A stretch of DNA of 64,000 nt from Maylandia zebra (lineage: Eukaryota > Chordata > Actinopteri > Cichliformes > Cichlidae), in assembly GCF_041146795.1 (NCBI RefSeq), contig NC_135167.1:29497454-29561453 (forward strand). The letters are read 5' to 3'. The first letter of the stretch is position 1; every line of letters starts with the position of its first letter. Position numbers and translations under genes: made by a program. Positions 49,068 to 58,324 of the stretch are shown here, in pieces. A model generated the notes under the pieces. The model ran no database searches. It had not been told where the DNA came from and saw nothing but the letters and a program-made list of their open reading frames with translations.

Positions 49068-50020
49068 GTACTGAAAAAGAAGCCAACATCAACTACTAAA
49101 CGTGCTAAAAGTAAGTAAGTCCCCGTAGACTCCTATGATCAAAGCACATACAGTATAAAAGTTATAGGTTACAGATCTGAAAAGTAAAACAAATGTCAAA
49201 GTGCAAAAAGACTTATGGTCCCATAGAAGTCTATTCCATTTGCCTGGAATTAGGTGAACACCTTTGTGACAAATTTAATGGCTCAGTCATTTGTTTCATG
49301 TCATGTTTAATAAAAGACCGACATGGTGGCATGTTGAATTGTCCATTTTGCACATATTTGGTCATTCTAAGCGTCAGAGGGGGAAAGATCATTCTGGGAA
49401 TGCCTACTGGCATTAAGAGTGACTAGACATGACACGTGGGACACAGGGGCAAGGCAAAGTAACAGAAACCTAAAGCCTAAGAATATGACACAAGAAGAAA
49501 ACAATAAAGAGAACCAAAAACATACATAAGAATAATCAATGAATATAAATGAACAAACACAAAACACTGGGTCACAGACTCAGTACCATGACAGTTAAAT
49601 GTACATAATAAATACTTTAAATCAGATGACAATGTAGCTGACACTGTGTTTATTAGTGTGTGGTCAACCACAAATCTTCATACTGTCATCCATACATGAG
49701 GTCTTTATACAAATGATGAAAGAAAATGAAAGAAACTGTTTAATTGATATGAAATGATTGAATCATATGAAATATTATGGCTTTGTCTGCCAGAGTGTTT
49801 TTCTGTAAACTACTTTGAACTGCTGGCAGTCAGTGAAGTCACTGAAAGGCAAGATTCTATGTTGTGTTGCCGTAGTTTCCAGAGTTTACTTATAAAGCTC
49901 ACTTACAGAATTCAGTTAGAAAAGTCAAGCATTTGAAAGGTGCACATTTGAAGGAATATTAAGTCAGTATTAACTCATTACGGTTTACATTTTCGATTTT
50001 AAAGGGTCTCCGAAATTACA

Positions 50021-52373
50021 ATGAAAGAGGAAACAAGAAAAATGACCACTCCAGGCGATAAGAAAGATTCAGGAGATCAAGGTAAGTAAAATAATAAAAT
50101 AAAATCCTGGTAAAATACAAATCCTAGAACTGTTGACACTGTGTGAATCATTTTTAGAGCAATTGAATCATATGTTTGATTGAAAATAGCTTTAATACAA
50201 GATGTCTAATCAAAGAAAGGTTACCGGTCTTTTGGTAAAATAAGGTAATAAGTTTATTCTTGGACTCAACAGTAAAAACAGACCAACAAGTGTCATCAAG
50301 ATCTAAGACTTAGTGAACCTAGTATCAATTCGCACTGGTCAGTTTTTTTTATCCCAAGAATAAACTTGTGATAATTTAAGCAAAAGCAATTTCAAATTCT
50401 TTGCCATCAAACTACTTCCAGTCCTGATGTCGGGGACTCTTTTTCACCACTGTGTTGTTGTCGTTTATAGATTGTAAGAGCAGGACTGCTAAAAGAAAGG
50501 CCAGTCCTGAAAAGAAGACCCCAATAAAAAGGAGGAGGGTCGCTGACCAGGCTGGTCCTTCCACCAGCTCAGATGTGGTCAAAGGAGTGAAACGCAAGGT
50601 TGTGCAAGATGAAGAGGGCACAACAAAGAAAGCAAAGAGGGCTAAACTGCTTGATCATATGAGCGGTGACAAGGAGCAAGCATCCTCCTCGTTGGACTCT
50701 GGTAAAGGTAGGCTAATTAGTTGAATAAGGGGGTAGATTAAGTGTGGTTGCTAGGTTTAAGATATTGGTGTTTAGTGTTTGTGTCTATCATCCAGTGAGC
50801 TGATGTGCTTTTGGTGTTTTCCACATCTCCAGACTTGAACAACAAACAGGTGTGCGCAAAAAATGGCAAAAGAAAGGCCACGGGAGACAACAGAGAGTCA
50901 CCCAAGAAAAAAAGAAGGAATGTGGACCAGGGCAAAAAATCAGTGGCAGACCAGAAACGTAAGTAGCAAGCAGCTTGGGTTTTATATTCAGGGGAAGGGC
51001 AAAAGGAACATTTAGGCTACAGAGGAGAGTAATTTGTGTCACAGCTGTAATAAAACAAGATTTGCTGTTTTGTCTGTTCAGGTGAATTCCAAGCCAGATA
51101 TGTGGAGGAGCACCAGCTCGGAGAAGGAGGCTGCGGAGCAGTGTTTGCGGGCTACCGGATAGAAGATCGTTTTCCAGTAAGTGTTCAGATGATGGTAGTA
51201 AGACAGGCAGTAACGCAGATAATGGATAATATCGTAAACTGAAACGTCTGCTGTGTTTCCACCTTTCATTATGTCATACTGAGGAAATGCTCACCAATGC
51301 TCTGTGTCTTTTAGGTTGCCATCAAACACATTCCCAAAAATAAAGTCTACTGCAAAGTGGCGGTAAGCGTCCAACACTTGAATCAGTTTTACATTACTGG
51401 ATTGAATGCGGCGTTCCTCATCATCCACTTTGTTGTAACATTTCAGGATGAAAGCGGGAAGAAGCTCTCGGTGGAAGTGGCCATTATGCTTAAACTTGCA
51501 GGTGAAGCAGAAGGGTCAGTGGGAATATCAGCACCTGTGTCCTTGCTGGAGTGGTTCGACCTTGGCAAAGAGCTGATCCTGGTGCTGGAGAGACCTGTCC
51601 CTGCTGTGGACCTGCAAAAATACAAAGCAGAAAAAGGAAGAACTTTACCAGAGGACAAGGCCAAGGTAGGTTGACTGGGAGAGCCTTGGACTGTACAGCG
51701 TTCAATCAAGGCAGAAAAGCATTAACTCATTATTGTGTTTTTCATCTTTTCCAGGTCATTCTGAAGCAACTAGTTGATGCTGTAAAGGAACTTGAGGATA
51801 AACACATCTTTCATCGGGACATCAAGGGAGAAAACATTCTGATTGAGACCGGCTCAGATGTGCCTCGAGTTCGCATCATCGACTTTGGACTGAGCTGCTT
51901 TGTTAAACAGCGATCTCTGTATCGCATCTTCTATGGTAACATATTCTGCTCCTGCTTTTCACAGATGTAACAATTTGTGTCTTTTGTTTTAGAAGAAATT
52001 GTAATTGTGTCTGTTTGTTAGGCACGCCTCTTCACACCCCTCCCGAGTGGTACAGGAGGAGCTGCTACAGGTGTGGACCCACCACGGTGTGGCAAATGGG
52101 AGTGGTGTTGTATGAAGCGCTTCATGCACGGGACTTTAGTACCGAGAGGTTCCTCGCAAAGAAACTGAGCATCAAAAAGCGTCTGTCCGCAGGTAAGAAA
52201 ACTTCACACTTCCAGATTCACTGATGCCTTGGATCACTAGAACTATCATCTTCATCTTTTTGATCTTTTCTTTCTTTCAAGGATGCCGGAATTTCTTGGA
52301 GGCATGTTTAACTACAGTCCCGGAGAAGCGCCCAACACTGGAGGAGCTCCAGCTTCACCCCTGGCTAAGATAA
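50021..52373 (+). CDS. PIM-like serine/threonine kinase, copy B
   Basis: Same nine-exon structure as copy A: 50021-50081, 50471-50707, 50833-50958, 51082-51176, 51315-51362, 51447-51665, 51755-51935, 52022-52192, 52282-52373, giving 409 codons. All splice sites and all catalytic residues (Lys177, Glu199, Asp284, Asp305) are kept. In the exons I see two differences from copy A: CGG to CAG, which changes Arg105 to Gln in the basic N-terminal extension, and a silent CAA to CAG at the end of exon 3. The kinase domain proteins are therefore identical. The sequence from about 430 bp upstream of the start onward is shared with copy A. Farther up, copy A has a full LTR-like element and copy B only its last 179 bp, so distal promoters could differ. 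Short-read expression data would not separate the two genes except at the variant sites. Confidence 0.9.
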
Positions 52374-52505
52374 CACACACAAACACACAATTCACACCTT
52401 ATCATGCAAGTGTGATACATTGTGGTAACTTCCTTTCTTTTTTCTGTTGGACAGGAATAGATAGGATGGGTCAATCTTAAAAAATAAATAAATAAAAATT
52501 TAGCT

Positions 52506-52631
52506 TTTTTGGAGCTCCTGTAACCCCCCCAGCCATCCCAGGAAAGGGGATCTATCTTTGAATGGGCTTTCCCGAGGTTTCTTCCCATCGATCTGGCCCC
52601 CTGGGGAGTTTTTCCTCGTCTTCTTAGAGAG
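52506..52631. repeat. Common teleost interspersed repeat fragment, copy B
   Basis: Counterpart of 44960-45085 with two base changes (CTCTCT to CTATCT, and CATAG to CTTAG). Confidence 0.6.
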
Positions 52632-53911
52632 CTTGGGCTGGGTCAGGAGCTCCATCAAAACTGTCTTTATTTGATGACTTTAATGTCATCAAATAAAGAT
52701 GTGTTTTACTTAAAGAAAAATTTGATCAAAATAAAACTTGTTTAATTCATCTTTGCTGAGGATTCTCCTTCGTTACTATTTTGTTTTGTTTTTGTTTTGT
52801 TTTTTATTACCCATGGTGCATTTTGACAAATAAGAAAACTGAATCAGGTCAAAGTGTGCACAAAGACAGTCACACTGCAAATGATCTGAAGACTTGCATC
52901 TGTTGCTCTAACCCCCAACTAGTTTAGACAGATTTCCTGGTTCTACCAGAGGTTTTTTCCTTCAAGAAGGGAGTTTTTCCTTCCCACTGTTGCTGAGTGT
53001 TTGCTCATAGTGGGTTGTAAAAGCATAAAAGAAAAAAGAACTACAAATTTGGAAAGGAATTCATTCATGTTCTTACTCATAGATGGAGTACATGGTTTAA
53101 AAAACACTCAGGAAACAGATATGAGGCGGCTGTATCAACATAAAAACATTAATACAGTTAAAAATGAATAAAAAGTTGCACGCTTAAACTTATTTCTCTA
53201 CAGTTTGTACAATTAATCCATGTAACAATAGGTTCTCTCTTAATATAGTAGTTAATTAAAATATCTTTACATAAAAATACATTTTTAAGTACTCTCCGGT
53301 GGAAGTCCTGTTGTGGCTTATGTTTCTAAATGACACAACCATAAAGCAGCCCACAGAATATACAAATATGTCTTTGATAAGTGAATGTTGGCTCCCACAA
53401 TGGCCTGTTAAGTTATTGCAAAAATAATTTACTGCATAATATGTCAGATTAGAACATGTTATAAGCACAAAACTGAAGGGGAAACAATAAAAACAAAAAT
53501 TAAAAAACAAATACTAAATTAAGTTAAAGGATATTTCTTACTATACTATATAATTGTGTAATGTTGCGTTTGATTGCAAAAGAAAACCCACCAAGAAAAA
53601 AAGAAAGAAAAAAAAGAGAATAGAGTTTAATTTATTCAAAACACATTCTTTTCTTTTATTTAAGCTGTAGCGAGATTCAAATGGACAAAAGCGAAAGAAA
53701 AATATTACAGATTTGTTTTATTAATCAAGAATAAACTTTATTATACACAACTCTAAATTTCAGTTGGTCTTAGTCAGATGTGTTTTTAATTCAATCCTGC
53801 AACACTGTGCTCGCTGCCATCACTTTATATCTTAGTGTGCAATTCAAATATATACTTATTACAATATTTTTCCCCCTTAACTCTCAACTCGTGTTTTTAA
53901 AATGTCTGTGA

Positions 53912-54099
53912 TCATGTTTGTCCGTTGACTTCTGTCTGGGCCTCGAACGATTCATCAGACAGGTTGGCAGCCTCCAACTGATGCTCCAGACTTTCATCAT
54001 CGCCTCTATTCTGATCAACTCTTATCTTAAACTTAGTGATGAACTCTTTACTGGCCAGCGCGCCCTCCTTTTTAGGGCATGTGGGCTTTGATAGTCGCT
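53912..54099 (-). CDS. Unidentified terminal exon, copy B
   Basis: Counterpart of 46365-46552. The acceptor, the 61-codon frame and the TGA are kept. One codon differs (AAT in A, AAA in B) and one change near the end is silent. A minus-strand AATAAA lies near 53717-53740. Retention of the frame after duplication is weak evidence because the units differ so little. Identity unknown. Confidence 0.4.
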
Positions 54100-54501
54100 C
54101 TGCAAAGAAAATTCACAAAACATTTCTTATTTGGTAAGCTTGTTAACAAATTTTAGTTCAGTTTTGCTGCAAGTTATAGCATGCATCAGGTAAGAAGCAA
54201 TTGGTTCTTAAAAAGCATATACATTCCCCAAAACATTTTTATTATGTGCATTTTGGAGAATAAAAGATTGTACACAATTTCCCTTTTTGAAGTAAAAAGA
54301 TTATTAAGTCTAATTCTTACTTATTCAGTAGATTAAAGTATTGAAACATCATTATTCATAAAATATGCACATTACAAAATTAAAGTTATTCAAAAATTAC
54401 TCAAGTACTTACTCCAATACTCACATTATTCAAGTAAATTTAATTTTTGCCAATGTAATGTCACATAAAATCTTAATCTGAATAAGGGATTTGAACCCCA
54501 C

Positions 54502-55042
54502 TGTCACGGCCAGGGGATCAGCAGGCCGCTGACTAGTAGTGTTCTCTCTCTCTCTTGCTCTCTGTCTCTCGCTCTCTCGCCAGGGCGGAACTCATGGTGG
54601 GTTCACGCCCTCGGCCCACGCCCCTCTGAAGAGGAAACACCTGGGCCTCATCAGTGCAGCCAGCATTTAAGCCAGGGAGTGGCTTCTACTCATCGCTGGA
54701 CCGTTGTGTGTGACTCGTGCCAGTGCAGCCCGGCTCTGAGCAAGTTCTCTTTTGCTTCCCTGTGCAAAACCTCTAACGTGTGTTTCCTTCTGTACATAGA
54801 TCCCCTGGACCCGACTCTGCATTCCCCGAGCGGATTCCCTTTTTGTGTGAGTGTTTGGAGAGAGAGTCAGAAGAGGAGCAAGTGGCTTTTCCCTACCTGG
54901 ATTTCCCCAGAGCCTTTTCCCTGTCACCGCTTTGTATATAGCACTATCCCCTGCACTGTTTGTATATACACCTGGTGGAACTGTAATAAATACTGACTGT
55001 GCCTCTGAGTCCTGCGTGTGAGTCCTCAAGCGAACCGTGACA
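54502..55042 (+). mobile_element. Solo LTR, copy B
   Basis: 541 bp with the same ends and the same CCCAC flanks (54497-54501 and 55043-55047) as copy A. It has 12 extra bases (CCGGCTCTGAGC, near 54729) that copy A lacks. The segment GAGC/CAGC repeats around the indel suggest a small deletion in A. Confidence 0.85.
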
Positions 55043-55215
55043 CCCACACAGATGAGAGCTTAGCAGTGAAGCTCTCTCTTAAAATTTGAGTTATAAAGTC
55101 AGAAGTTATCACTGACAGAGATCCATGTTCTTTTAACATAAGAAAGAATATTTGCTGGAATTGACATTAATCCAAGCCCTTAAAACGCCATTTTGGATTA
55201 AGCATTTCCTTTTAG

Positions 55216-55286
55216 AAAAGTCTTCAATGAACAGGAAGCTCCAGTACTGAAAAAGAAGCCAACATCAACTGCTAAACGTGCTAAAA
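55216..55286 (+). other. Exon-like ORF of unknown gene, copy B
   Basis: A CATTTCCTTTTAG acceptor, 71 bp, then a perfect GTAAGTAAGT donor. Only one phase is open through it, giving a short basic peptide with EQEAPVLKKKPTSTAKRAK. The composition resembles the Lys/Arg-rich N-terminal exons of the kinases, but the phase (2 in, 1 out) does not fit between them. It may be an exon of a decayed neighbouring copy or of an alternative transcript. Confidence 0.35.
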
Positions 55287-55633
55287 GTAAGTAAGTCCCC
55301 GTAGACTCCTATGATCAAAGCACATACAGTATAAAAGTTATAGGTTACAGATCTGAAAAGTAAAACAAATGTCAAAGTGCAAAAAGACTTATGGTCCCAT
55401 AGAAGTCTATTCCATTTGCCTGGAATTAGGTGAACACCTTTGTGACAAATTTAATGGCTCAGTCATTTGTTCCATGTCATATTTAATAAAAGACCGACAT
55501 GGTGGCATGTTGAATTGTCCATTTTGCACATATTTGGTCATTCTAAGCGTCAGAGGGGGAAAGATCATTCTGGGAATGCCTACTGGCGAAGGATGTGTGA
55601 CTGACAAGTCCAGTGTGTGAAGTTTAACTACAG

Positions 55634-55790
55634 TCTAAGGAGCTTGGAAAGAAAAGCATCTGGACTTCTTTAAGTTTCTTGAAGATGTTTCACCTCTCAT
55701 CTGAGAAGCTTCTTCAGTTCACAATTTCTTCAGAGAACTGAAGAAGCTTCTTGAATGAGAGGTGAAACGCTCTTCAAGAACCTTAACAGA
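55634..55790. repeat. Hairpin-forming repeat, copy 3
   Basis: Starts TCTAAGGAGCTTGGAAAG and contains CACCTCTCATCTGAGAAGC followed by a partly inverted copy (GAAGCTTCTTGAATGAGAGG). It begins 46 bp after the end of unit B. The right terminus is degenerate. Confidence 0.65.
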
Positions 55791-56099
55791 CAGTTCTTCC
55801 CTTCATTCATCATGCCTGATTTCAAAACACCAAGATGGCAGTCATGAAAACACTCATCTTGAGTCTTCATGGGACTACGGTGAGATCAGTTATGCCTCTT
55901 ATGATGAGGCATACTTTTTTGCCCCACTGTACGTTGCTGCTCCTGGAGGAGCTGGAAATGTTTCCTCTTTTCATCTTCAGCCTGCAGCAACCTGAAGGAG
56001 GGGAAAAAGGGAAGAAGCAACTGAAAATGTTAATACTTCTCATGGATATATCAGATCTCCATCACAAATAAAATAATAAAGGGCCATAATAAGAGTTAG
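55791..56099. other. Unassigned spacer
   Basis: Two overlapping ORFs of 77-78 codons have no splice context or recognised motif. Nothing supported. Confidence 0.4.
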
Positions 56100-56660
56100 A
56101 AATCCATTGTTACCGCTCAAGCTCCAGTCTGGCCCTCTCCTCCTCCAGCCGAGCCTGGATCTCCATATTAAGAAATATGGTGAAAAAAATCCAGCACAGA
56201 CCTGACACAGGACCTGTGATCTGGCCCCTTCAGTTGATCCATCTACTGTTCACTGAAGCCTCATCAGAAATGGTGTCAGTGGATTCTTCAGGGAGGCAAA
56301 AATTAAGAAAAGGCCGAAGTTGCCCAAATTACACAAGAACTGTCACTGAAAGAATCAGTGAAAACAGGCCTGATGGAGTAAGGAATCCAAACGTTTTGCA
56401 TTATTGGTTGAAATTACTGTAGCAAGTGTCTACAGCCATTTATAAAATGCAGATGGTGTTGCAAATGATGAAAATATTAACACAAAAAAGTACAGTCAGA
56501 TTTTGATCCACCATGGAAAACTATGTGGAAAGCACTGGATTGGTATTTTTTCCTTATGTACTGTATTTTCATGTATGTTTGTATTTCAGTAAATAGCTGC
56601 AACATTTCTCAAGCAAAATATAAAGAAATTGAAGGTGGCTCAAGATGTTTTCCCAACACA
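56100..56660 (+). pseudogene. Tc1-like relic, middle part and right end
   Basis: Contains GACCTGACACAGGACCTG and GATCCATCTACTGTTCACTG on the + strand, which match the relic at 62210-62900 read on the minus strand, and ends with a decayed GTGGCTCAAGATGTTTT terminus. Catalytic motifs are not preserved. Confidence 0.55.
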
Positions 56661-56716
56661 CATAATTAAAACTAATCAATTTGATAAAAATGGCACAATG
56701 AAATAATTTCAAACTA

Positions 56717-58322
56717 CAGTGGGGCAAAAAAGTATTTAGTCAGCCACCGATTGTGCAAGTTCCCCCACCTAAAATGATGACAGAGGTCAGTAATTTGCAC
56801 CAGAGGTACACTTCAACTGTGAGAGACAGAATGTGAAAAAAAAATCCATGAATCCACATGGTAGGATTTGTAAAGAATTTATTCGTAAATCAGGGTGGAA
56901 AATAAGTATTTGGTCAATAACAAAAATACAACTCAATACTTTGTAACATAACCTTTGTTGGCAATAACAGAGGTCAAACGTTTACTATAGGTCTTTACCA
57001 GGTTTGCACACACAGTAGCTGGTATTTTGGCCCATTCCTCCATGCAGATCTTCTCGAGAGCAGTGATGTTTTGGGGCTGTCGCCGAGCAACACGGACTTT
57101 CAACTCCCGCCACAGATTTTCTATGGGGTTGAGGTCTGGAGACTGGCTAGGCCACTCCAGGACTTTCAAATGCTTCTTACGGAGCCACTCCTTTGTTGCC
57201 CGGGCGGTGTGTTTTGGATCATTGTCATGTTGGAAGACCCAGCCTCGTTTCATCTTCAAAGTTCTCACTGATGGAAGGAGGTTTTGGCTCAAAATCTCAC
57301 GATACATGGCCCCATTCATTCTGTCCTTAACACGGATCAGTCGTCCTGTCCCCTTGGCAGAAAAACAGCCCCATAGCATGATGTTTCCACCCCCATGCTT
57401 CACAGTAGGTATGGTGTTCTTGGGATGCAACTCAGTATTCTTCTTCCTCCAAACACGACGAGTTGAGTTTATACCAAAAAGTTCTACTTTGGTTTCATCT
57501 GACCACATGACATTCTCCCAATCCTCTGCTGTATCATCCATGTGCTCTCTGGCAAACTTCAGACGGGCCTGGACATGCACTGGCTTCAGCAGCGGAACAC
57601 GTCTGGCACTGCGGGATTTGATTCCCTGCCGTTGTAGTGTGTTACTGATGGTGACCTTTGTTACTTTGGTCCCAGCTCTCTGCAGGTCATTCACCAGGTC
57701 CCCCCGTGTGGTTCTGGGATCTTTGCTCACCGTTCTCATGATCATTTTGACCCCACGGGATGAGATCTTGCGTGGAGCCCCAGATCGAGGGAGATTATCA
57801 GTGGTCTTGTATGTCTTCCATTTTCTGATGATTGCTCCCACAGTTGATTTTTTCACACCAAGCTGCTTGCCTATTGTAGATTCACTCTTCCCAGTCTGGT
57901 GCAGGTCTACAATACTTTTCCTGGTGTCCTTCGAAAGCTCTTTGGTCTTGGCCATGGCGGAGTTTGGAGTCTGACTGTTTGAGGCTGTGGACAGGTGTCT
58001 TTTATACAGATGATGAGTTCAAATAGGTGCCATTCATACAGGTAACGAGTGGGGGACAGAAAAGCTTCTTACAGAAGACGTTACAGGTCTGTGAGAGCCA
58101 GAGATTTTCGTTGTTTGAGGTGACCAAATACTTATTTTCCACCCTGATTTACGAATAAATTCTTTACAAATCCTACCATGTGGATTCATGGATTTTTTTT
58201 TTTCACATTCTGTCTCTCACAGTTGAAGTGTACCTCTGGTGCAAATTACTGACCTCTGTCATCATTTTAAGTGGGGGAACTTGCACAATCGGTGGCTGAC
58301 TAAATACTTTTTTGCCCCACTG
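56717..58322 (-). mobile_element. Intact Tc1/mariner transposon
   Basis: 1606 bp between TA dinucleotides (56715-56716 and 58323-58324), the Tc1/mariner target duplication. Long inverted repeats run 56717-56916 and 58121-58322. They differ by one substitution near base 52 and by the length of an A/T run (9 against 11). Each repeat contains an outer (AAATACTTTTTTGCCCC) and an inner (AAATACTTATTTTCCACC) copy of a transposase-binding-like motif, the IR/DR arrangement known from Sleeping Beauty-type elements. A single uninterrupted transposase gene lies between. Near-identical ends and an open gene point to a recent insertion. Confidence 0.96.
56933..57955 (-). CDS. Tc1-like transposase, intact
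   Basis: 340 codons, the usual length for this group. The N-terminal half has two helix-turn-helix segments ([16 protein letters not shown] at 32-47 and the [11 protein letters not shown] region near 102-112) joined by a basic linker (GAPRKIS, 59-65), for binding the inverted repeats, with a nuclear-signal-like basic stretch (KSRSARR, 113-119). The catalytic core shows Asp153 in WSDETK, Asp244 in QHDNDPKH and Glu279 in NPIENLW, giving the DD34E spacing of Tc1 enzymes, plus the glycine-rich [11 protein letters not shown] (186-196). The enzyme would cut at the element ends and reinsert at TA. No frameshift or stop was seen, so it may be functional. A 315-codon ORF on the + strand over the same DNA is its antisense shadow. 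Upstream on the minus strand lie about 165 bp of spacer and the inverted repeat. Confidence 0.95.
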   Translation of the reverse strand: MAKTKELSKDTRKSIVDLHQTGKSESTIGKQLGVKKSTVGAIIRKWKTYKTTDNLPRSGAPRKISSRGVKMIMRTVSKDPRTTRGDLVNDLQRAGTKVTKVTISNTLQRQGIKSRSARRVPLLKPVHVQARLKFAREHMDDTAEDWENVMWSDETKVELFGINSTRRVWRKKNTELHPKNTIPTVKHGGGNIMLWGCFSAKGTGRLIRVKDRMNGAMYREILSQNLLPSVRTLKMKRGWVFQHDNDPKHTARATKEWLRKKHLKVLEWPSQSPDLNPIENLWRELKVRVARRQPQNITALEKICMEEWAKIPATVCANLVKTYSKRLTSVIANKGYVTKY

Positions 58323-58324
58323 TA

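Larger units (their letters stand above)
47657..49110 (+). pseudogene. Orphan exon-like ORF split by a LINE, copy A
   Basis: The two halves 47657-47690 and 49074-49110 together correspond to the 71-bp exon-like unit intact at 55216-55286. The LINE and its target duplication sit between them. In this copy the exon, if it was ever used, is broken. Confidence 0.4.
41868..49411. repeat. Tandem duplication, unit A (7544 bp)
   Basis: This block is repeated in direct orientation at 49415-55587. The shared sequence begins AAGAGTGACTAGACATGACA and ends GGGAATGCCTACTGGC. Unit A is longer because it contains a 1377-bp LINE plus its 6-bp target duplication. Without those it is 6161 bp against 6173 for unit B, and a 12-bp indel in the solo LTR accounts for the rest. 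By eye I count roughly 25-30 single-base differences, about 0.4-0.5 percent, so the duplication is recent. Confidence 0.95.
49415..55587. repeat. Tandem duplication, unit B (6173 bp)
   Basis: Direct repeat of 41868-49411, joined to it through three bases (ATT, 49412-49414) that match neither the sequence before unit A nor that after unit B. That is the sort of filler left by end joining. Unit B starts inside the LTR-like repeat, so its left part is truncated. It contains the kinase gene, the minus-strand exon, the solo LTR and the intact exon-like ORF, but no LINE. Confidence 0.95.

Noticed and set aside
57027-57974. 315-codon ORF on the + strand
   Set aside because: It is the antisense of the Tc1 transposase at 56933-57955, which carries the real catalytic motifs.
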